From the NCBI RefSeq assembly GCF_000332815.1, contig NZ_AOFD01000013.1, positions 1 to 64,000 of the forward strand: a stretch of 64,000 nucleotides of DNA. Direction: 5' to 3'. The stretch is from Arthrobacter nitrophenolicus. GTDB lineage: Bacteria; Actinomycetota; Actinomycetes; Actinomycetales; Micrococcaceae. The notes under the pieces were generated by a model. It saw only the letters and a program-made list of their open reading frames with translations. It made no database searches and was not told where the DNA came from. This document shows positions 29,030 to 36,519 of the stretch, piece by piece (position 1 is the stretch's first letter; the number at the start of each line of letters is the position of its first letter). The position numbers and the translations under genes are program-made.

Positions 29030-30593
29030 ATGACTGCCCGCCCCCTGCCCGCACGCCCCCGGTCCCTGGCGACCGGGCTCCGTGCCGCCGGCGCCTGGTT
29101 CTTGCCATGGTGCTGGCTTCGTGCAGCCTGCTCAACGGCGGAGACCGCACCCAGGAGACGGCAACCGCCAAGGCCGATCCTTCCATCGTGGCCTCCGCCC
29201 CTTCCGGGCTGGAGCGCTTCTACTCGCAGGAAGTGGTGTGGGAGCCTGCGAGAACGAGTTCCAGTGCGCCAAGGTCACCGTTCCCATGAACTATGGGGAT
29301 CCCGACGGCGAGACCATCCAGATAGCCGCCCTGAAGGCTGCCAGCACCGGCAAGAAGACCGGCAGCCTGCTGGTCAACCCTGGAGGGCCCGGGGCCTCCG
29401 GCTACGACTTCGTCAAGGACGCAGCCACAACCCACTTCTCGCAGCCGGTCCGGGACGCGTATGACCTGGTGGGCTTCGATCCCCGCGGCGTGAAGCGCTC
29501 CGCGCCCGTCACCTGCCTGACCGATGCCGAGCGGGATGCCGCACGGGCCAAGATCTACGACCTGGAAACGGATGAGGGACTGGCAGCTGCCCGGGCCGAC
29601 AACAAGGCGATCGCGGACCAGTGCGCCGAGAAGACCGGCGAAGTCCTGGCACATATCGACACCCAGAGCGCAGCGAAGGACCTGGACATCCTCCGCGCCG
29701 TGGTCAATGACACCAAGCTGAACTACCTGGGCTACTCCTACGGCACATTCCTGGGTTCCACTTACGCCTCCCTTTTCCCGGACAACGTGGGGCGCATGGT
29801 CCTGGACGGTGCCCTGGATCCCTCCATCAGCAACGAGGAGCTGACCAGCGGACAGGCCCGCGCCTTCGAAAAGGCCATCCGGGCCTACGTTGCCAGCTGC
29901 CAGCAGCAGGACGGCTGCCCGCTGAGCGGTGACGTGGACTCCGGCGTGGAGCAGATCCGCGATCTCATCGCCGCAGTCAAGGAGACGCCGCGGACCGCTA
30001 AGGACGGCCGCGTTGTTAACGCCACGATGTTCGTGAGCGGCCTGATCACCCCGCTCTACAATGACCAGAGCTGGCCGGCCCTCACCCAGGCACTTGAAGC
30101 GGCGATGACAGGCGATGTGAGCCTGATGCTGCGCCTCGCGGACCTCGGCGCCGACCGGTCGTCCAACGGCTCGTACACATCCAACTCGACGTTCGCCTTC
30201 AACGCGATCAACTGCCTTGACTACCCCATGGAGTCCGACCCGGCAGCCATGCGCGCCGAACAGCAGCGCCTGATGCAGGAGTCACCCACGCTTGGTTACT
30301 TCTTCGCCTACGGCGGGACCAGCTGCCAGGACTGGCCGCACAAGAACGTCCGGACGCCCGCCCCGGTTGAGTACACCGGCGAATCGCCCATTGTGGTGAT
30401 CGGCACCACCGGCGACCCCGCCACCCCCGTTGAATGGGCGTCGTCGCTGCGGAAGCAGCTGGGAAATGCCACGCTCATGACCTGGGAGGGTGAGGGGCAC
30501 ACTGCCTATGGCCGGGCCAACAGCTGCCTGGAGGATCCTGTCGACAGGTACCTGGTGAGCGGAGAGGTACCCGCCGACAACACCGTGTGCTGA
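29030..30593 (+). pseudogene. Secreted alpha/beta hydrolase (tripeptidyl aminopeptidase type), two frameshifts
   Basis: About 520 residues if repaired. A lipoprotein signal (RLVLAMVLASCSLL) is in a different frame from the start at 29030, and the catalytic part is in a third frame. The hydrolase has LLVNPGGPGASGYDFV, the nucleophile in LGYSYGTFLG, Asp in TTGDPATPVEWA and His in GEGHTAYG, and a TAP C-terminal domain. Such enzymes cleave N-terminal peptides outside the cell. First break near 29091 (one G lost); second at 29246 (GAG CCC TGC read as GAG CCT GC). Both repairs restore VVWEPCENEFQCAKVTVP, which fits the family. AAGGAGA precedes the ATG. Confidence 0.75.
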
Positions 30594-30608
30594 ACACCTC
30601 AGCTGCGG

Positions 30609-30645
30609 CCCCCGCGCCATTTTGACCCGGGCGCGGGGACTCTAT
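30609..30645 (+). terminator. Probable terminator after the hydrolase gene
   Basis: CCCCGCGCC and GGCGCGGGG pair around a 10-11 base loop and are followed by ACTCTATT. It lies 16 bases after the stop codon. Confidence 0.6.
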
Positions 30646-30696
30646 TACAGTTGACTCTTGCATGAGGGACCCGGTTCCGCCGGAAGCTTCATGTGT

Positions 30697-30769
30697 GCTT
30701 CCTTAGCTCAGTCGGTAGAGCGTTTCACTCGTAATGAAAAGGTCATCAGTTCGATTCTGATAGGAAGCT
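30697..30769 (+). tRNA. tRNA-Thr (anticodon CGT)
   Basis: A 73-base cloverleaf. The acceptor stem is GCTTCCT/AGGAAGC, the D-arm GCTC...GAGC, the anticodon stem TTTCA/TGAAA with loop CTCGTAA (anticodon CGT), and the T-arm ATCAG/CTGAT with loop TTCGATT. CCA is not encoded. A hairpin terminator follows. Confidence 0.95.
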
Positions 30770-30775
30770 CGGGAT

Positions 30776-30818
30776 AAACCCCGGACAGCCCCTAAATGCA
30801 GGGGTTTCCGGGGTTTTT
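30776..30818 (+). terminator. Terminator of tRNA-Thr
   Basis: AAACCCCGGA and TCCGGGGTTT bracket a second stem CCCCT/AGGGG; a run of T follows. It begins 7 bases after the tRNA. Confidence 0.88.
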
Positions 30819-31115
30819 CGCTGGTTAAGCAGCAGATACTGCCTGGAATCCATGGACGACTTCCAGGCCTCAGGCGATGACCTCTGCCCATAAATACGTG
30901 AGCGGCTTGTACACATTGCTAAGCATGCTTATTATGGTTTCAGTCGAATGGGGATTTGGCTGTGAGGGGAGTCGGAAAGGGTGCGCCTTGCGAACGGGCG
31001 CACCCTTTCCGCGTCTCTGGGCACCGCCTGAAGATTTCATCTTCTGCAAAATTCCGGCGCTGACGGTGCGGAGTTTCACCCGGGCCTCCCGGTGCTGCAG
31101 TCCTAGACTTTGGCC
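30819..31115. other. Intergenic region with a long perfect hairpin
   Basis: No gene is supported in these 297 bases. CGGAAAGGGTGCGCC (from 30973) pairs with GGCGCACCCTTTCCG (to 31011) around a short loop. There is no T-run beyond CCTTTCC, so it is either a weak bidirectional terminator or another structured element. Confidence 0.5.
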
Positions 31116-31277
31116 ATGCACCCCTTAGCGGCGATCGGCCTGGTGTTCCTCACCGGACTTGCCTGGACGGTGACCGTCCTGACTCTGTTGATCGCGTTGG
31201 CCAGGGCCCGCCGACAGACGGATGAAGCCAGAGCCGGGAGAGCCAAAGCTCGGATGAAGGAGCACTCTCAGACATAG
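31116..31277 (+). CDS. Small putative membrane protein
   Basis: 53 residues from ATG 31116: one hydrophobic segment (AIGLVFLTGLAWTVTVLTLLIALA) followed by a basic, Ala/Arg-rich tail (ARRQTDEARAGRAKARMKEH). The composition is protein-like, but no family is recognised and no Shine-Dalgarno is obvious. Could be chance. Confidence 0.35.
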   Translation: MHPLAAIGLVFLTGLAWTVTVLTLLIALARARRQTDEARAGRAKARMKEHSQT

Positions 31278-31369
31278 CAGATGCCGCCTGAAGCACGTCA
31301 GGCCTTGGTCCAGATAGGGTGCCGGTCAAATCGCACGATGGTATCCGTCACGGCCAGCCCAGGCCAGCC

Positions 31370-31900
31370 CTACTCCCCCAGGGCTCTCCTCATCACCACG
31401 CGCGGCCATGCAGACAGGCCGTCCGCAGCTTCCACCAGAACCAACCGCCGGATCCCCGCCGCCCACAACCGCTCCGGCACAACGGTGAAGCCCAGCCGTT
31501 CGTAATAGGGCCGGTTCCAGGGGACGTCCCGGAACGTTGTCAGGGTCAGTGCCTCGAACCCTTGCGGCGCGGCCCATGAGGCAACCTCATCAATGAGGGC
31601 ACTGCCAATGCCGTGGCGCGCGTACACCGGGTGCACCGTGACCTGTGCGATGTGGGCATTGCCGTCAACCTGGTCCACCAGAATGTAGGCGACAGGCTGT
31701 TGCTCCGCAGCTGTACTGACCCAGCACGTCCCGGCGGCTACATACCGGCTGAGCTCCTGCACACTGGGCGGGTCGTCATCTGCGATGGCGTGCATCCCGA
31801 GGGTACGGAAGGCCTCACCGGCGGCGGTCTCGATGTTCCGCAGCCGCTCAACGTCCTCCAGCCGGGCTTTTCTGATCACGCCCCCAGTCAAGCACGCCAC
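31370..31900 (-). CDS. GNAT-family N-acetyltransferase
   Basis: 176 residues. The acetyl-CoA-binding motif A is VTVHPVYARHGIGSALIDEV and motif B is PWNRPYYERLGFTVV. The conserved N-terminal IRKARLEDVERLRNIE is also typical. The substrate is unknown. GTG 31900 and GTG 31879 are both possible starts; the second begins directly before the family's conserved strand. Confidence 0.85.
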   Translation of the reverse strand: MACLTGGVIRKARLEDVERLRNIETAAGEAFRTLGMHAIADDDPPSVQELSRYVAAGTCWVSTAAEQQPVAYILVDQVDGNAHIAQVTVHPVYARHGIGSALIDEVASWAAPQGFEALTLTTFRDVPWNRPYYERLGFTVVPERLWAAGIRRLVLVEAADGLSAWPRVVMRRALGE

Positions 31901-31965
31901 ATCCGCCAGCGGGGTTGTGCAAGGCCGCCCCGGCGCGTGGCAGCCGGCACGTATTGCCCCGCGCT

Positions 31966-32089
31966 GAATCAGGTACTGGATACTCGGGCGCCGGCCGGGT
32001 GCGCGGACCTAAAGTGGTGAGCGGAGCCGGCGACGAGGGTGTACGTCTGAGACCGCGTATGCCTCCCCCAGCCGCCGTCGGCTCCTCCA
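31966..32089 (+). repeat. Structured ~124 bp repeat, copy 1
   Basis: Nearly the same sequence occurs at 33739-33861. From GAATCA to GGCTCCTCCA the two copies align with few gaps. The core (32017-32089) folds as a nested hairpin: outer arms GGAGCCGGCG and CGTCGGCTCC, inner arms GGTGTACG and CGTATGCC around TCTGAGACCG. Compared with copy 2 one inner pair changes from A-T here to C-G there, and three pairs here are G-T where copy 2 has G-C. It ends 66-78 bases before the start of the downstream coiled-coil gene. Function unknown. Confidence 0.85.
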
Positions 32090-32154
32090 CCGCTTCCCCT
32101 CCCGACTGAGGGTTGTACCTCCCGTTTGTGTCCGGACTGCCGGGGCCGCCGCCT

Positions 32155-33130
32155 ATGATGGCGGACATGGATGAGCAGGCCCTGGCGGACATCGCGAACG
32201 AGCTCTACGCCGTGCCGCTCGAGGAATTCGTGGCGGCACGCACGGCCGCGGCAAAAGAGGCTGCCGGGGCCGACAAGGAGCTGGCTGCAGCCGTCAAAGG
32301 ATTGCCCAAACCTTCCGTCGCTGCCTGGGCGGTCAACATGCTTGCCCAGCACGAGCCGGACGTCCTGGCGGAACTGGCCGACCTCGGGTCCCGGATGCGG
32401 GACGCACAGGCGTCACTCGACGCACAGTCTCCGGGAACTGGGACGCGAACGCCGCACCATGCTCGCCTCCGCCGTCGACACTGCCCGGTCCGTCGTCCAG
32501 CAGCAGGGCCGGGTGATCAGCGACACCATTGCCGCCGACGTGGAGGAAACGCTCCGTGCCCTGACCGCGGACGAAGGTGCAGCGGAGGCCGTCCGCAGCG
32601 GGCGGCTCCTGAAGACACTCTCGGCGGACGGGGTGAGCGCCGCGGAGCTGGAGGGCACGGTGGCCGTACCCGATGCCCTGCCTGCGCCATCGGCTTCCCC
32701 GCCTCGCCGGCCTGCACTGGCGTCCGTACCGGCCAGGAAGGAACGTCCGACGCCGGAGCGCACCTCCCGGCCAAAGGCCACCAAACCCCGGCTTGAGGCG
32801 GTCCGGCAAACTCCCCGGCCCGCCTCGCCGCCTGCGCTGGAAAAGGCAAAGGCCGCCCTCGCCGAAGCGCAGGCGGAAGAAGCAAGGACGAACGGCCTGG
32901 CGGAGGAACTGCAGGAGCAGGTGGAGGAAACCCGCTCCGAAATTGACGCCCTGGTGCAAGAGGCTGCCGAACTCCGCGAAAGGTTAAAGGCTGCGGAGGA
33001 GCAACTGGACCGTGCCCGCAAGCAGCTTGCGGCCACCGCGGCGGAAGCGAAACAAGCCCTGCGGGAGGCGGACAAGGCAGGCCGGACCGTGATGCTCGCC
33101 CGGGAACGTGTCCTCCGGCTCAGCAGCTAG
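32155..33130 (+). pseudogene. Coiled-coil hypothetical protein, frameshifted
   Basis: About 324 residues if repaired. The N-terminal part (ALADIANELYAVPLEEFVAART, KGLPKPSVAAWAVNML) is conserved-looking; a Pro/Ala/Arg-rich linker follows; the C-terminal third is a long Glu/Ala/Lys coiled coil (AAELRERLKAAEEQLDRARK). The frame breaks at about 32428, where DAQS must join LRELGRERRTML two bases out of phase. Function unknown; similar actinobacterial proteins exist as hypotheticals. ATG 32155, 32158 and 32167 are all possible starts. Confidence 0.65.
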
Positions 33131-33261
33131 CAGGTTTTGCGGCGGGACTGTCGTGCACCGGCGGCGTCCAAATCCCTGGGGACCTATGCCCCTGCCACTG
33201 CGTGCCGTCAGCTGCGAGTGTGTAAGGGTGCCCGCTTGGACACAGCACTCTTGGAGGGACC

Positions 33262-33693
33262 ATGAAAATAAAGGCACCGCTGGTCGCCCTGCAGTTGCTT
33301 GTGGGATGTTTCGCTGTCGCGGGAGGCTGGTTCATGCTGGCCGGCGCCATGGAGCTGCAGCAGGACTGGCTGCAGCACACCCCCTTCACTAACTGGACAG
33401 TGCCCGGCATCGCACTGCTCCTTCTGCCCGGGGCAGGAGAGCTGCTCGCCGCCACCGCTGTACTGGTCCGGTGGCGCTACGCCCGCGCGGTGGCGATTTT
33501 CTCCGGGCTCGGATTGGTGGCGTGGATCCTCGTGCAGCTGGTTTGGATGCAGGTCTTCCACCCTGTGATGCACCCGCTCGTGGGGGCCATCGGAATCATC
33601 ATTTCGGTCCTGGCCTTCATGCTTCCCCGGGAAGCCGGCGTCGGCAGCCGGAGGTACACGCCAGGGCGCGTGCATCCAGAACCTGGCTCGTAG
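33262..33693 (+). CDS. Hypothetical membrane protein, four segments
   Basis: 143 residues with four predicted membrane helices: ALQLLVGCFAVAGGWFMLAG, VPGIALLLLPGAGELLAATA, AVAIFSGLGLVAWILVQLVW and LVGAIGIIISVLAFML. GGAGGG stands 7 bases before the ATG, supporting translation. No family is named. Short and basic at the C-terminus. Confidence 0.75.
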   Translation: MKIKAPLVALQLLVGCFAVAGGWFMLAGAMELQQDWLQHTPFTNWTVPGIALLLLPGAGELLAATAVLVRWRYARAVAIFSGLGLVAWILVQLVWMQVFHPVMHPLVGAIGIIISVLAFMLPREAGVGSRRYTPGRVHPEPGS

Positions 33694-33738
33694 CCTGCCG
33701 GCTGGCACCGCCCTGCGGGCAGGTGCACCCCCCTGGCA

Positions 33739-33861
33739 GAATCACGTACCGATTACTCGGGTGCCGGGCGCGCCCGGACCGTACCGTAGTGAGCGGAGCC
33801 GGCGACGAGGGCGTCCGTCTGAGACCGCGGACGCCTCCCCCAGCCGCCGCCGGCTCCTCCA
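33739..33861 (+). repeat. Structured ~124 bp repeat, copy 2
   Basis: Second copy of the element at 31966-32089. Its core is from about 33789 to 33861: outer arms GGAGCCGGCG and CGCCGGCTCC (10 bp, perfect) and inner arms GGCGTCCG and CGGACGCC (8 bp, perfect) around TCTGAGACCG. It ends 60 bases before the ATG of the small gene at 33921, mirroring copy 1. No terminal target-site duplication or transposase was seen. Confidence 0.85.
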
Positions 33862-33920
33862 ATCCACAACACGCGGGGCTGTTTCCAGGAATTGTCGGAC
33901 CCCGGTTGCAGACTGGATTC

Positions 33921-34106
33921 ATGGAAAACCACACCGTTCAGGAATTTCACGTCACGTATTTCGACGCTGACTGCGGCCGGTCGCGGGCCGAAATCTTCGA
34001 CACCTACGCCGAGGCCCAGCGCTTCGCCAACAAGTACTGCAGCGGTGAAGACGGCTGGGCTGTCATTGACGAGGTCACCGTCGAGCACGTCCGCCTCGCC
34101 GCCTGA
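33921..34106 (+). CDS. Small conserved-looking protein, function unknown
   Basis: 61 residues: ENHTVQEFHVTYFDADCGRS, AEIFDTYAEAQRFANKYCSG, EDGWAVIDEVTVEHV. The alternating strand-helix-strand pattern and the composition look like a real small globular protein. No Shine-Dalgarno is evident. It follows repeat copy 2 by 60 bases. Confidence 0.6.
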   Translation: MENHTVQEFHVTYFDADCGRSRAEIFDTYAEAQRFANKYCSGEDGWAVIDEVTVEHVRLAA

Positions 34107-34130
34107 TCCGGTACCCGCCTTAAAGCAGGA

Positions 34131-34164
34131 ACCCGCACTGCCCTCAATGCAGGGCAGCGCGGGT
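34131..34164. terminator. Possible hairpin terminator between convergent genes
   Basis: ACCCGC-CTGCCCT pairs with AGGGCAG-GCGGGT around CAATGC, with one bulge. No T-run follows, so termination is uncertain. Confidence 0.4.
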
Positions 34165-34212
34165 CCGGTACCGCCGTCAGCCGGTCAGGGTACGGCTTAG
34201 GCGAAATCAGCG

Positions 34213-35058
34213 TTAGGCGAAGTCGGACACTGCCGGGTCCGGCCCGATCCGGCCTTCGCCGCTGGCAGTGCGGTCCAGGGCGTTGATGGCCTCGACATCC
34301 TCCGCGTCCAGGGAAACCTCGAGTGCCGCGAAGTTCTCGCGGATCCGGGATTCCGTGACGGACTTGGGAATCACCACGTTGCCGATGGCAAGGTGCCAGG
34401 CAATGACCACCTGCGCGGGGGTGGCCTGGTGCTTCGCGGCGATGGCCGTCACGGTTGCATCCTCGAGCAGCTCGCCGCCCTGGCCCAGTGGAGACCAGGC
34501 CTGGGTCAGGATTCCGTTGGACGCACCAAACTCGCGCAGCTCACGCTGGCTGAAGTAGGGGTGCAGTTCGATCTGGTGGATGGCAGGAACCACGCCGGTC
34601 TCGTCAATCAGCCGCTGCAGGCCTTCCACCGTGAAGTTGGATACGCCGATGGATTTGACGCGGCCACGCTTCTGGAGCTCGATCAGCGCCTTCCAGGTGT
34701 CCACGTACTTGTCCTGCTTGGGCTGCATCCAGTGGATCAGGTACAGGTCAAGCGTCTCCAGGCCCAGCCGGTCCATCGACTCTTCGAAGGCTGCCAGCGT
34801 GGATTCGTAGCCTTGGTCCGAGTTCCACAATTTAGTGGTGATGAAGATCTGTTCGGGGGAAAGTCCGGAGCTGGCGATCGCGCGGCCCACGCCTGCCTCG
34901 TTGCCGTAGATCTTTGCCGTGTCGATGTGGCGGAAGCCCGCCTCAAAGGCCTGGCGGACTACCTTCTCCGCCACGCCGTCCTCAACCTGCCACACGCCGT
35001 AGCCAAGCTGGGGAATCGTGTTTCCGTCATTGAAAGTCAGGGTAGGTGAAAGAGTCAT
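34213..35058 (-). CDS. Aldo/keto reductase
   Basis: 281 residues, AKR superfamily. NADPH-dependent reduction of aldehydes or ketones. The catalytic tetrad is in view: Asp in RHIDTAKIYGNE with Tyr, Lys in ITTKLWNSDQG and His in YLIHWMQP. IGVSNFTVEGLQRL, the QIELHPYFSQ strand and VVIPKSVTESRIREN (cofactor 2'-phosphate contact) follow. Length and motifs fit the 2,5-diketo-D-gluconate reductase-like subgroup; the real substrate is unknown. The stop region is followed by a 16-base near-duplicate. Confidence 0.9.
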   Translation of the reverse strand: MTLSPTLTFNDGNTIPQLGYGVWQVEDGVAEKVVRQAFEAGFRHIDTAKIYGNEAGVGRAIASSGLSPEQIFITTKLWNSDQGYESTLAAFEESMDRLGLETLDLYLIHWMQPKQDKYVDTWKALIELQKRGRVKSIGVSNFTVEGLQRLIDETGVVPAIHQIELHPYFSQRELREFGASNGILTQAWSPLGQGGELLEDATVTAIAAKHQATPAQVVIAWHLAIGNVVIPKSVTESRIRENFAALEVSLDAEDVEAINALDRTASGEGRIGPDPAVSDFA

Positions 35059-35149
35059 TCCTTCATCCTGCCAAACCCCTGCTGGCCAACTGCCCGTTTT
35101 GGGCCGGAGTAAGCCAGGCGCTTAACCAGGAATATCCCAGCCCCTGCAG

Positions 35150-35605
35150 CTAGGAGGCTGCCTCGTGAAGGTGTTGCTCGGCGTCGGCCACCTGCTGGAA
35201 GACGGCCTCGGCACGGCGCCGCACTGACGCGGCCCCCACGGGCACAGGCCCGACGGCGAGCCGCAGCATCGCGGCCGCCTCGGCAGTGGTGGCAAGCGAG
35301 TTTCCAGCCTTGGACAGGGCACGGTGCACGCCGGACAGGGCGACGGGGATGTCCAGCCCCTCGCTGGGTGAGCGCCGCTGCGCTTCCACGCAGACGGCCC
35401 GCACCCGTTCCAGGAGGGCCGCGAGCTCGTTGGCGATCTCCACGAGCTCCCCGTACAGCTGGTCGTCCTCCACGCCTTCCAGCACTTGGTGGAAGCGGTC
35501 CAGTCCCCGATGGAAGCGGTCGTGCGCGCGGCGCCACAACCCCTTCCCCAGTTCCGCATCGTCCTTGCGCCCCTGCCTGGCGGCGCTGAGAAAGCCCAAG
35601 CGCAA
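35150..35605 (-). CDS. Hypothetical protein, operon partner of bpa
   Basis: About 151 residues, mostly helical (KDDAELGKGLWRRAHDRFHR, YGELVEIANELAALLERVRA, AEAVFQQVADAEQHL). The likely TTG start at 35605 lies 1 base after the Bpa stop; ATG 35653 inside bpa is the alternative. Tight linkage suggests a shared transcript with the proteasome activator. Function unknown. Confidence 0.6.
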   Translation of the reverse strand: MRLGFLSAARQGRKDDAELGKGLWRRAHDRFHRGLDRFHQVLEGVEDDQLYGELVEIANELAALLERVRAVCVEAQRRSPSEGLDIPVALSGVHRALSKAGNSLATTAEAAAMLRLAVGPVPVGAASVRRRAEAVFQQVADAEQHLHEAAS

Positions 35606-35606
35606 C

Positions 35607-36236
35607 CTACAGGTACTGTCCGGGACCGTGGTCCGGGTCGTCGCGCTTGCCATGCTGGGCGGGGGCTCCGGGCCGCTGCCCGGCTGGGGCCCGCTGCGGC
35701 TCGCCGTTTTCGCCGATCACGACGCCGGGCGCGATCATCGTGCCCGGCGGAAGCTGGCGCAGCTGCATCTGGGCCGCAGCATGCTCGCGCGCAGCATGCT
35801 GCGCCGCGATGGCGGTCTGGATGCCGTGGAACAGCCCTTCGAGCCAGCCCACCAGCTGGGCCTGCGCGATCCGGAGCTCGGCGTCGGAGGGGGTCGCCTC
35901 CTCCGAAAAGGGAAGGCTGATCCGGTCCAGTTCCTCCACGAGTTCAGGAGCCAGGCCGTCCTCGAGTTCCTTGATGGAACGCTCATGGATCTCGGCGAGC
36001 CGGCCGCGTGCGGCGTCATCGAGCGGGGCGGACTTCACCTCTTCGAGAAGCTGCCGGATCATGGTGCCGATCCGCATCACCTTGGCCGGCTCGTCCACCA
36101 GGTCCTGCAGGTTGCTGCCCTTTTTGGTGCCATTCGGTTGGACCGGCTGAGCCGCTACCGGCACCTGGCTGTCATCAACGGGTGTGCCTTCTACCGGGAG
36201 GTCCTCAGCTGCCTGAGTGTCGTTCGGATCGCTCAT
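35607..36236 (-). CDS. bpa: Bacterial proteasome activator (Bpa/PafE)
   Basis: 209 residues. The helical core (VMRIGTMIRQLLEEVKSAP, ERSIKELEDGLAPEL, VGWLEGLFHGIQTAI) matches the DUF2587 proteasome-activator family. The C-terminus ends HGPGQYL: the GQYL tail is the motif that docks into the alpha-ring of the 20S proteasome, without ATP. An acidic, disordered N-terminus precedes the core. The proteasome genes are not in this window. Confidence 0.92.
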   Translation of the reverse strand: MSDPNDTQAAEDLPVEGTPVDDSQVPVAAQPVQPNGTKKGSNLQDLVDEPAKVMRIGTMIRQLLEEVKSAPLDDAARGRLAEIHERSIKELEDGLAPELVEELDRISLPFSEEATPSDAELRIAQAQLVGWLEGLFHGIQTAIAAQHAAREHAAAQMQLRQLPPGTMIAPGVVIGENGEPQRAPAGQRPGAPAQHGKRDDPDHGPGQYL

Positions 36237-36315
36237 GCGTTCATACTCTCACGAGCGATCCGCCCGGGGTCCACTCGATGAACCCACCTGACACGCTTGT
36301 ACGCTGCAGGCTCAA

Positions 36316-36519
36316 TCAGCAGCACCTGCCCTGCGGGTTTGCGTCCTGCCGGTCGGTCCGGTCGCGCCAGAACTCCCGCTCGGTAAGCGGCGGTTCCTGG
36401 TGCCCGGAGGCGCGGTGGTGTTCCAGGTATTTCGTGTACGCATCGGCGCCCAGGAGGCCGCCCAGGTACCGGGCGAACCCCTGGAATCCGGTGGACAGCG
36501 CCGTAAGTCCCGCGCTCAT
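36316..36519 (-). CDS. YbdD/YjiX family small protein (DUF466)
   Basis: 67 residues beginning MSAGLTALSTGFQGFARYLG, with the family signature YTKYLEHHRASGHQEPPLTE and REFWRDR near the end. It overlaps the cstA stop by one base (TGATG). In enterobacteria the cognate small protein forms part of a pyruvate uptake system with CstA-family transporters. Confidence 0.85.
   Translation of the reverse strand: MSAGLTALSTGFQGFARYLGGLLGADAYTKYLEHHRASGHQEPPLTEREFWRDRTDRQDANPQGRCC

Noticed and set aside
30697-36236. tRNA-Thr as integration site of a mobile island
   Set aside because: No integrase, no direct repeat of the tRNA 3' end, and bpa and other core genes follow soon; the small hypothetical genes alone are not sufficient.
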